NCBI GenBank assembly: GCA_964020975.1
Contig: OZ026619.1
Span: 95,092,804-95,156,803 of the forward strand
Direction of reading: 5' to 3'
Length of the DNA: 64,000 bases
From: Hermodice carunculata
Lineage: Eukaryota; Annelida; Polychaeta; Eunicida; Amphinomidae
Shown: positions 24,496 through 34,004 of the stretch, one piece after another
Layout: each line of letters starts with the position of its first letter
Position numbering within the stretch: position 1 is the stretch's first letter
Made by a program: the position numbers and the translations under genes
The notes under the pieces: generated by a model
The model's database searches: none
What the model saw: only the letters and a program-made list of their open reading frames with translations
Told to the model about the DNA's origin: nothing

Positions 24496-25366
24496 AATGC
24501 ATATTTGGTGTAAGTTTGCAGTTCCGTCTCAATTTATAATGTCATGAACATCACAATAAAATAATTTCCTGATATACAATCCCTCCGTATTCTTGAGGAA
24601 GAAAGTCAAGGTCAATCATATAATGTAATATGAAACTTCTATATATGATACATGTTTGTGGTATATTTGGTACTGTTAGCCTTCTAGTTTCCTAATATGT
24701 CAAATTTATTGTCCTTTACTACATCCTTAGTGACTTTGAAAATGAAATTTGATCATTGGCCTATTGTCCATATTTGTGTAAATATCAAAGTTTTCATCCC
24801 AATTTTAAATGAAAATTATGAATGTTTAATGTACATTAAACTTTTAATATCTATGATGCTGGTTCCATTTAATACCATCAGTGATGTCACCATGACTCCA
24901 CACGTCATAAACTTTTGTCTGTAATGGTATATTGATACACGTGCACAAATTCAGACATAATGACGGCAACAAAAAAATCATTTCCTGAAATGCATTCCCT
25001 CTGTTACCTGGAGAAAGTTGGTCAAGGTCATCCATATTATGCAACATGAAACTTCTGCATATGATACACATCTGTGGTAAATCTGGTATCATAGGCCTTA
25101 CTTATTCTGTCTCCACATGTTCATTTTAATGTGTTTTCACAGCTTTTCAATATGGTGCATATCTTTTGCACAATACTGCAGGTGGCACCTCCAAATTTCA
25201 ACACGTTTTTGTCTTTTAGCCTGATTGACTAAATCTATTAAAAAAATAGCATTTTAAAAATGTTTACATCTTGGCCCATATATTGTATAAAAATACAGGT
25301 GGCACAACCAATATTGAAATGGGCCTTGAGTTTCATACACTTATGTAGTAAGTCCTGAAAGCTATA

Positions 25367-25546
25367 CAGTAAAACCTCTTTTGAGAGACCTCCCAGTACC
25401 GCAGGCCAAAAATTGTCACATAAAGCAGGTGGTCTCTCAATAGAGGTGCAATAACATGGGGAAGATGGCAAAAGGGACATGGTAAACATGGTCTGAAAAG
25501 GCAGGTAATATTTCATCCCAGTGGTCTCTCAATACAGGTTTCACTG
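25367..25546. mobile_element. MITE with TA target site, GGTCTCTCA family, copy 2
   Basis: The 180-bp unit starts CAGTAAAACCTCTTTTGAGA and ends CAATACAGGTTTCACTG, with TA on both sides (25365-25366, 25547-25548). It has the same internal GGTCTCTCA arrangement as copy 1 at 4712-4890. It sits in a family B repeat, which resumes after it. Confidence 0.75.
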
Positions 25547-26035
25547 TATAGGGCTAACTTGAAAACTGAACTGTATCATGTCTACAAGCAAAAGTTTACA
25601 GATTGATGGACAGACGAGTGATCCCATTTATAAGCTCTGCAACCTATTAACAAGGGCCTCAGGATAGTCATTTCCGGACATCTGGAGGTTTGAAAAGGGT
25701 AGTTCAGCATGTGGTTACCCTACATCTGAATGAATTTATTTTTATAATCTGCGGTTTAATTAATGATTTGTGTGGCCTCCATTTGTGATGACATTGAATG
25801 ATGAGTGACTGGAAGCAGGGAAAATATACTTTCAGGATTTACAGCAAAAAATTATCATGTTGGCACCAATAGACCTATCATCTTATGACATATGACCCTG
25901 TTTATTGCAAAGGCTTATGGGTGCATCAGGGGAACGCATCTGGATCAGAGAGTGTAGCAAACAAATACATGTATACAGCCAACACTCATCTCCCATGTAG
26001 ACAACTCTCAACTTGGTTATTAGTGTACGATCAAA

Positions 26036-26331
26036 ATGCCTGAAGTCAATTGCTGTGTGCCCCAGTGCACCAGCACAACAAAAAAGACACCAGGACTAAG
26101 TTTCTACAGATTCGTGACCGACAAAAGCGAAAGGAAAAAATGGGAAAAGTTGATCACATATGACTTGACTCCAAGTGGACGTCTGTGTCTTCACTACACT
26201 TCAACGGTGGCCAGAAAATTTGCATGAACAAAACACCAAGTATATTTCCATGGTCAAAAGAATCGAAAAGTGTGATAGAACTATATAAGAACTTTGTAAA
26301 CAATTTTCAAGGGAAAAAGCCAAGATGAACA
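26036..26331 (+). pseudogene. THAP-domain protein remnant
   Basis: The ATG at 26036 opens MPEVNCCVPQCTS, then FYRFVTDKSERKKWEKLI, a good THAP N-terminus: the C-x4-C pair, the Phe-rich strand and the conserved Trp. The expected C-x2-H-F block is lost where the frame stops at 26225-26227. A shifted frame continues KTPSIFPWSKESKSVI, the kind of sequence that often follows THAP domains, up to a stop near 26325. At least one frameshift is therefore present. It is probably a transposase relic lodged in PGM2 intron 1; a decayed host THAP gene is less likely. Confidence 0.62.
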
Positions 26332-26918
26332 AAACCAAGGCCAAGCTGCCTATGCCAACTAGATCAACACCCCACAAACCCACACAAAAATGAACAAGAA
26401 GAATCCTGGCTAGATAATAAGTGGAGACCCACAATTTGGCTGAACATGAGGCCGAATTTTAACCACTAAAAATCCAATATGGCAGCCATTTCCCAGCCAT
26501 AATCGTGATATAGTTTCATCAATATGATCTTATCACTATTCAGCTCTTAAGATATGTTTTAGAAAGATTATCACTTTGTTGAGAAAAGAATTTTTGTAGC
26601 ATCTTATAATATGACAACAACGAGATAAAATCCAAGGCTGCTGATGGACGATCAGGACAATGCTGTTTTGAACTTAAATAAACATTGCAACAATCTGTAT
26701 CTCTATACTATACATGTGTTGTTAAAGCTCCCATCTTCCCATGCTACTGTAGTGAACTCTTTGCTTACGTTTATAATAATTTTCAGCATATTTTGATCAA
26801 AATATTGGTCAATTATTTAATAAAATCATATAAAGACCTCTCTCAATAGGCAGCTTATGATTAAGAGTTTTAAATTTCCACATGGCTATTCTACATATAC
26901 ATCTTGGTAACATTTCTC

Positions 26919-28335
26919 TTAGATACTTCTCAAAACCAAACTCTCTCTAACAAATTTTTCTGTAACTGAGATTTCAAAGTTCAAAGTTTGAATAAACTGT
27001 TCCCTCGTTCTCATTTTAACCACTTTACCCAGCCATTTTGCATTACTGTTTTCAAAATTCTGCCATACATTATACAATCCACACTTGTTAAGAGTGTCCT
27101 GTACAAAAGTTAAGCAGGTAAACTTTTTACTATTGTTCTCATGCAGATTCAACAATATGTAAATAAACCTGCTTGATAATTAGGATGTTTAGTCAGTCAA
27201 CAACTGGCACCAAAACCAAATTACACAACTTTTTTTAAAACAGCACAACTTTCGATATCGCCTCAACTCGATCACCATATAATACACAAGTTGGAGTTGA
27301 GTTTTTAAAATTGAAAATTCATTTACAAAACTTTTGTTGCAGTTTTTCCAATATACATGTACCCGAGTTTTAAAACCGCAAACTTAACTATAGAATTGAA
27401 CTCCTGCATTTCGAGGCACATGGACGAAATTACTGTAGGGCCTGTTGAGGTCACTTACTGCATAAGCCACGTATTTACATTAATCTGAATAAATAAGTTT
27501 TAAATCTGGCAAAAAAAAAAAAAAAAACTGTTATAATCTTTCCAAATTCACTCACAACTCCATTGTAGTGGGAATAAACATGTTAGACAGAACAACCATA
27601 ACAAATGATGACATCTGACGGGAATCAAAGACGCTTACACATAAAATATACTTCTTGACAAAAGCATTTTATCCAATGTTTGGGCAGGGATTTCTAATGT
27701 GTAAATGTAGGTAATTCTTTGTTTAAAATCATGTTCATGTTGTTGTTCACCATTATGTTCTTCCAGGGGTCATGTCATGTAGACAAAGTAGCGCTGTATC
27801 AATGAATATAATAGTGCGCAGTATGATTCACTGTTGTAGTTCATGATCTTGCGTCCATGAGGGAATGATGCGAAGGAAAAACACTATCTCCCTTATGTTA
27901 AACTTTGGACCGAATGTAAGTATATCCACATAACATCACTGGAACAACATTGGCATCAAATAATTCTAATTGTAAATCAATAGGAAGGTTCAAGTATCTG
28001 GCTTTTTTATTAATGCATACATTGCTTTAGAAGCCTGATCAAAAAGATACCTTTTACATTTAAGGAAAGTATCATTATAAAAATATGATTCCCAAGCCTG
28101 GTCACATATTTAAATTGCAATACAAAATTTAATTTAGGACCTTCACAAGTAAAAACTGAAATTATTAGGATCTATCTTTCTCTTAAAAAATACTACAATC
28201 TCTGTCCTCGAGATCCCAACCCTTATAATATTTCTGTAGTGCATCAAGAGACTTTTGTTAATCCTCAGGTGTATCAGAAAGTAATACAGTGTCATCAGCA
28301 TACATAATTCGGAGTGACTATTTTCTCCGCACAAT
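26919..28335 (-). mobile_element. LINE fragment, heavily decayed
   Basis: Read on the minus strand, the reverse-transcriptase core appears as LRIMYADDTVLLSDTPED (catalytic YADD at 28302-28291), interrupted by a TAA stop right after PED. Then come ASKAMYALIKKA and LPIDLQLELFD near 28035-27950, the thumb/connection part. Last is a C-terminal stretch near 27150-26950 (LNKCGLYNVWQNF, then TREQFIQTL) that parallels the corresponding region of the LINE at 59964-63890. Many stops and shifts separate the pieces, so the copy is old. The 5' part is absent; a MITE adjoins its edge at 28342. Confidence 0.7.
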
Positions 28336-28341
28336 GATAGC

Positions 28342-28549
28342 CAGGGTTTCCGCCAGAGTGAAATTTTAGGGTACTCAAATTTTCATATTCTCAAGTAAAA
28401 ATTCTAATAATGAAGCCTTTATGGGGTATTTCAGGGTAATATATGCTAAAATTGTTCTTTTCTGCTAAAATCTTAGGTTAAGCAAAAGTACCCTTGATAT
28501 TTTTTAGGGTATGCTATTTTACCCTTTTTACCCTCTGGCGGAAACCCTG
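28342..28549. mobile_element. MITE with perfect 17-bp inverted repeats
   Basis: The ends are CAGGGTTTCCGCCAGAG and its exact complement. ATAGC is duplicated outside them (28337-28341 and 28550-28554). The CAGGG...CCCTG form is hAT-like but the duplication visible is 5 bp, not 8, so the superfamily is left open. Confidence 0.78.
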
Positions 28550-29228
28550 ATAGCAGTGTGTCAGGCTATTTCCACTCTAGGTATCAGCCAATCAGATGCT
28601 GGGAGAGAAATTGTGATAAAGTATCCTGTCCAGTTTGTGGTACTGGGAAAATCGCAGAGTAATCTGTGCAGAGTGGTTCCCTTTCCTATATGGTCCCTTC
28701 CCCACTCCTGACTATATTATCTTCCATAAATTTAGTTACTTTACAACCGCTGTTTTGTTTCAGTTACAAATGAAACAGAGAACAAAATTTGGTAAAAACT
28801 GATCGGATCTTGGAATCTGCAAAGTTGCACAGTGTCATGGCCACCAGGGAGCATAGATTACTTGAGTGTTGCCCTTCTGTGTCAATCCAAATATAATCTA
28901 GTTTTGATGATAACAGCAATCAGAATACGGAAAACATTTGGTCTATAGCAGTCTATACCTACATGTATCATCAAGCCGAAATTAGGAAATCTTGCTAAAA
29001 CATGGTCAGTTTTGTGCACTTTTCACTTTGCCAAACAGTCTGCAGAGTACTTGGCAGGTTGCACATGCGCAGAGAGGCACTCGTCAAATTGCAGACTGGT
29101 GACTGAGGATGTCGGATCTATGGGCCTCCTTGGCTATCAAATTCTTTCATGGTTTACCAAGTTTATCAGAGAGATGTATGCTCAGTTCAATACATGTAGC
29201 TATTCCCAACACAATGCAAGATGAACAC

Positions 29229-29470
29229 TTTAACCCTTAAAGTGCTAATCACTGCTATAGTCGTTTTCTCATTACTGTTAAACATAGAATGGTTAGGATA
29301 TTCAAATTCCTCATGAAGAGAACTTTTATTCAAATACCAGCAAGCCTAGTCTAAAGCAAAAAGTAGTCTTAGTCAACAGCTTTCCTGGGGGCACTTTGCG
29401 CGCAATGCGCGCAAAGTGCCCCCAGGAAAGCTGTTGACTCAATCTTAAATCAGCACTTTAAGGGTTAAAA
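29229..29470. mobile_element. Palindromic foldback element (MITE-like)
   Basis: The outer ends are TTTAACCCTTAAAGTGCT at the left and its near-complement near 29452-29469. In the right half lies a palindrome with 34-bp perfect arms and a single central base (29371-29439) rich in GCGCGC. A related but diverged element with TTAACCCTTTCCCCTT ends is at 45010-45219. Confidence 0.65.
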
Positions 29471-29569
29471 CCCTTTCACATTTCCGGTATGGCATCATAG
29501 GGCACATTTCAAATGCTGAAAAAATATTTTTAACTCCAGCATAAACTATTTTAAAACTAAGCTAAAACA

Positions 29570-31262
29570 AAAACAAGATATGTTTGTATAACATAGATGC
29601 CCCCTGCCCTCATTACCCTTGCCCTCGCCTCCCTATTGATAGTGGTAGACGGGGCACTTGTGACCTTACAAAATTAGTGAAGGTTGATCATACATCAATG
29701 TCACATATCTTTAAACTTTAACCTAGCCCTTAAAAAACGACTAAAAACCTGGACAATATAAAAGTTATAGCTGAAAGATTAGTCATCATTTAGAAACCAT
29801 ATTCAGCAAAGTGGCTTAATGACCTTGGAAATTAGGGCAAGGTCACTCATTTTCACTTGACCTTCTTCAGTTATTGTACAAAAACCACAGGAAGTCTACG
29901 GTCTGTGTGTGACCCATCTACAAACTCAAACTAGCCCTTATAGGCAACCATAAAGCTGTGCAATATAAAAGTGCTACCTCTAAAATGCAAGTTATCATGC
30001 AGAAACAGTATTCAACCAAATGGCTCTGTGACCTTTGAAATTAGGTCAAGGTCACCCATCTTCAAACTTGACCTAGCGCTGAATACGGACAATTATCCAG
30101 TACAATATAAAAGTCCTAGTTTAAAAACCTCTTCAGTTATCATGTGGAAACCAAAGTTAACTCAGGTACCAATGTGACCTTGGAAATTAAATCAAGGTCA
30201 CCAAACTTTAAACTTCTTCTAGCCCTTAGCAAGAACTATATACCTGTAAAGTATCCCGGTCCTAACTTAAAAACTTCTTCAGTTATTGTGCAGAAACCAC
30301 AAAAATTCTACAATCTCTCTGTGACCCTGAAAACTGGGTCAAGGTCACCCATTTTCAAACTAAACCTACCCCTTACAGAGAACCATAAGGCTGTGCAATA
30401 TAGAAGTTCTAGCTCCAAGGTATAAGTTATCATGCAGAAAGGAAGAAACCTAATCAGTAAAGTGGCTCTGTGACCTTTAAAATGAGGTCAAGGTCATCCA
30501 TCTTCTAACTTCCCCTTACCCCAAATATGGACTATAATCTTGTGCAATATATAAGTCCTGGCTTAAAAATTTCTTCAATTATTGTGTGGAAACCAAAGTT
30601 AAGTCAGGTACCACTGTGACCTTGGAAATTGGGTCAAGGTCACCCATCTTCTAACTTTGCCTAGCTTTTGACTAGAATGATACACCTATACAGTATCAAA
30701 GTCCTAGCTAAAAAACTTCTTGAGTTATTGTGCAGAAACCACAGGAATTCTACAATCTCTCTGTGTCCCTGAAAACTGGGTCCAGGTCACCCATCTTCAA
30801 ACTCAACCTAGCCCTTACAGAGAACCATAACGCTGTGCAATATAATAGTTCTAGCTCCAAGGTATAAGTTATCATGCAGATAGCATGAAACCATATTCAC
30901 TAAAGTGGCTCTGTGACCTTTAAAATAAGGTCAAGGTCACCCATCTTCAAACTTTGCCTAGCCCCAAATATGGACTATAATCTTGTGCAATATAAAAGTC
31001 CTAGCTTAAAAATCTCTTCAGTTATTGTGCGGAAACCAAAGTTAACTCAGGTACCACTGTGACCTTGGAAATTACGTCAAGGTCACCCATCTTCAAACTT
31101 TGCCTAGCTTTTAACTAGAATAATAGACCTGTACAGTATCATAGTCCCAGCTCAAAAACTTCTTGAGTTATTGTGTGGAAACCACAGTCTACCGAGCGAC
31201 CGACCGACAGACATGTGCAAAGCTATATGCCCCACCTTCTTCGAAGGGGGGCATAAAAAAAA
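29570..31262. repeat. Modular repeat array, about 147-bp period, with hairpin end
   Basis: The marker AAGGTCAC recurs at 29839, 30048, 30194, 30341, 30490, 30636, about 30783, 30933 and 31079. After the first interval the spacing is 146-150 bp. Higher-order similarity repeats every three units (about 440 bp). The block opens near ATGCCCCCTGCC and closes with TTCTTCGAAGGGGGGCAT and an A run, so its outer ends are complementary. It lies in PGM2 intron 1, has no coding potential, and resembles other hairpin-ended invertebrate repeats. Confidence 0.82.
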
Positions 31263-31980
31263 CAAAAAAACAAAACAAAACTCTTCAAAATTTAATAGAT
31301 AGAGAGTGACAGAGAGATATACAGAGGGGGAAACTGCAACAAAAGTACCCTGCACCAATTAATAAAATCAAAAAAGGTTTTTATTGATCTGGGTTTGAGC
31401 TGTAATCTAAATTGTTACATTCAAAGACACATATAGGATGTAGGCCTATCATGACTTAAAAAATGCTACTGGGTGCAATAAAAATATTTAAAATTTACTT
31501 TGTGTTGTTCTTCTTCTACCAAGTAAATTCCATTTGTACTGAATAACAAATTTATTTATTTATTTATTTATTTAAATTTATATTCATTTATTCATTCATT
31601 TATGGTCATTATTTATTTATTTTATAAATTTCATGAAGGTCTATATACACAAGATACTGATAATATCAAAGGAGGGAAAATACACACAAATTCTTTGTTT
31701 CAATAAAAAATCCACAAACAAATCATTATATATTTATACTCGACTACGCAGGCTTAAATATGAAAGTCTCCATGAAGTTTTCTTCATATATACAAATCTT
31801 GTTACAGCCTCAAACAAGTGGTCTGCAGAGAAACCATTGCAATTTGCAGAGTGCCAACATGTGCAGGCACAGCAGACTCTCTCTCTCTCTCTCCCTCCAT
31901 GTTGGTCCAGAGTTTTTTTTTTAGACAATATTGGAAAAAAACACCAAACTTGCCATGGTGACTGACATAACCAGCAAATT
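31263..31980. other. AT-rich intronic spacer
   Basis: Contains a (TTTA)n-like tract near 31550-31625 and a short CT run near 31879-31893. No gene is recognised; short open frames here look like chance. Confidence 0.4.
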
Positions 31981-32685
31981 TTAGAGGCAACAAATATTTT
32001 AAAAGCGCCATATCTTCCAAACTATTGCAGATGGACTCAAAATTTCAATGTGCATATATACCTTTTTGACACTTGCCACTATAATGGACAGTATAGTTGT
32101 AGAATTTCAAATTATGCTAATAAGGGGCATTGAAAAATTTAAAAGTTGAGCATCTCCAAAACTATTGTACATAGAGATGCCACTCCAACTTCAATTTGTA
32201 AGTTTGTGGCAAAGCCGCATTCAATGAACCACAAAACAAAGTTGTAGGATTTTAATTTATGCAAATTAGGTGAATATGCAAAATGTAAATCTTTAATAGC
32301 TTCAAATATATTATAGAGGTGCCATTTCTACTTCAATTTATGGGTTTGTGGCATAGCCCCATCCAATGAACGATAAGCCAATGTTCTTCTAAGCTTATGA
32401 TTCATACAAATTAGACAAATACACAAAATTAAAATGTTGAATAGCTTCAAAACTATTATAGATAGAAGTTTCATTCAAACATCACTTTATAAGTTTGGGA
32501 CATGGCCACATCCCTTGAACCAAGAACCAAAGCTGAGCATTTTAATTTATCAAAATTAGGCTAATACACAAAATTTTGATTATGTTGAACAATGGCAAAG
32601 TGTATCATTTCAAACTGTTCTCATCTTGAAGGCACCCAGACAGATTTGCTGTGAAGCAAATCTTCTTTTCTAGTTTCAATTTGAA
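31981..32685. repeat. Degenerate modular repeat with terminal hairpin
   Basis: About four diverged units of roughly 150 bp carry motifs like AGCTTCAAAACTATTRTAGA and ACTTCAATTTRTRRGTTTGT GG-type text. The block ends near 32650-32673 in a hairpin of AGATTTGCT and AGCAAATCT around GTGA. The design matches the other hairpin-ended repeat families of the window. Confidence 0.6.
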
Positions 32686-32694
32686 TTTGTTAAA

Positions 32695-32830
32695 CTTTAC
32701 TTCATAATACATTTTTGCCTGCCTGGTATTCCTACAACACTTTAATCTAGCTATCTAAAATACTTTACTTCATAATATATTTTTGCCTGCCTGGTATTTC
32801 TACAACACTTTAATCTAGCTATCTAAAATA
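32695..32830. repeat. 68-bp tandem duplication
   Basis: Two adjacent copies of a 68-bp unit beginning CTTTACTTCATAATA start at 32695 and 32763 and differ at only a couple of positions, so the duplication is recent. Confidence 0.88.
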
Positions 32831-33594
32831 TCAACTAAATTCTTGAGCTATCCGCAGGATAAATATTTTAATGGATGGTGAAAATAACCCACCATGCCAT
32901 GAAAATAGCCTACCAACCTATTATCACCATACAGTGAAAATAGCAGGTATGAATACACCATTGCAGCCAATCAGGTACTCGTTTGAGGTTGTAACAAGAT
33001 TTGTATATGTGCAGGTTAGCACACCGCTACAGCTAGACAATTACATGAAGTTATCAGCATGTTGTGTTGTTTGGTTTGACACGTATTTTTCTATGATGAA
33101 TTTCATAAACATAGGGCTGATCACATATTCATACTCAATGACGTTATGCTGCCAAGCCATGCTCGGAGCACATGGTTCCTGGCTATGACAGGTAAACACT
33201 GGAACAACTTTTGATTGTATCTACAGGCTTACCTTTTTTTTCATGCATGTTTTCAATGAAAGGTGTCTGCACACACAGCACTAACTGCATACTTTATTTT
33301 AAAGAGTGACACAACAAATATTATAAGCCTTTATGCTGATGTGAAAATATACAGTAAATGTAATGGTGGTTTCATCATTGCATCATCTTACATAATTATA
33401 CCCAAGTGTAAATATCTCATACCTATAAACTCCTCAGGAAATTCTAAATGCCGCGAGATGCACTTTAATGGACATAAACTGAGATACATTATTATGGTGG
33501 TCAACTTCAAAAACACAGAAATAGAAACCTTACCCTACAGACACTCTATCTCTACTATACAGACTTACAGTACTACATTTAACCATGGAGCTAC

Positions 33595-33620
33595 TATGGA
33601 GCTACTATAGTAGCTCCATA
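33595..33620. repeat. 26-bp perfect palindrome
   Basis: The two 13-base arms, TATGGAGCTACTA and TAGTAGCTCCATA, are exact complements with no spacer. The motif GGAGCTACTATGGAGCTACT just upstream suggests it arose by local slippage. Confidence 0.8.
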
Positions 33621-33935
33621 ATATAACATATATCTTACATTACGAACACAGCCTGTCCAAGGCGAAGTTAAGAAACTTGTGTGTTAATGTTATCGACAAC
33701 TGTCAGCAAAACATGCATTTACCTTCCTTGTCCTTGCTTCGAAAGGGGTGGCAGTCTCTCGATAAATGATACCACGCACTGTCAGACCAAATTCATGTAG
33801 ACTGGTAATCAGTCTGAGCGCGACAACATGAGTTCTTTCGCCTTCCCTTGTCTCCCTTTGACCAAGCAAGTTCTTGACAATGACATAAAATGTAGCAGGC
33901 AATAAAAAGAAGTACAGACGACAATTTTGGCTTAC

Positions 33936-34004
33936 CTTGTCCCACTGCAACCATTCCTTCACCTTGTCGTCAACTTCACAATCTCCTGTATTTACTTGGG
34001 TCAT
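33936..34004 (-). CDS. PGM2: Phosphopentomutase / phosphoglucomutase-2, exon 1
   Basis: The ATG at 34004 starts MTQVNTGDCEVDDKVKEWLQ, followed by WDK and a GTAAGC donor at 33935. The WLQWDK motif at the end of exon 1 is a signature of PGM2-type phosphohexomutases, and the exon is exactly 23 codons with phase 0, matching exon 2 at 19889-19988. Upstream, the same frame stays open as far as 34250, but that extension has no PGM2 similarity and includes a hydrophobic stretch, so the ATG beside the conserved motif is preferred. The product is a cytosolic enzyme of pentose and purine-nucleoside salvage. No TATA box is obvious; a small CpG-rich patch lies upstream at 34410-34425. Confidence 0.83.

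Larger units (their letters stand above)
23501..25366. repeat. Family B repeat modules in PGM2 intron 1
   Basis: Diverged modules share GTCAAGGTCATMCATATTATG, a stretch like TTTGTGGTATATTTGGTACT, and GGTGGCACMWCCAAT blocks with the repeats at 1261-4700. A (TA)n tract lies at 24053-24102. No gene is seen. Confidence 0.5.
19989..33935 (-). other. PGM2: PGM2 first intron (13.9 kb), repeat-filled
   Basis: The GT donor at 33935-33934 and AG acceptor at 19990-19989 define a phase-0 intron of 13947 bp. No other host exon is recognisable inside. Listed separately are the family A block, MITEs, THAP and LINE fossils, a large palindrome and the 147-bp-period array. A 61-codon minus-strand frame at 20182-20367 is unassigned. 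Confidence 0.8.

Noticed and set aside
29371-29439. Rho-independent terminator
   Set aside because: The stem is far too long, the setting is a eukaryotic intron, and it lies within a foldback element.
33690-33935. Coding sequence after the PGM2 exon 1 donor
   Set aside because: The frame reads through a good GTAAGC donor into sequence unlike PGM2; the true continuation is exon 2 at 19988.
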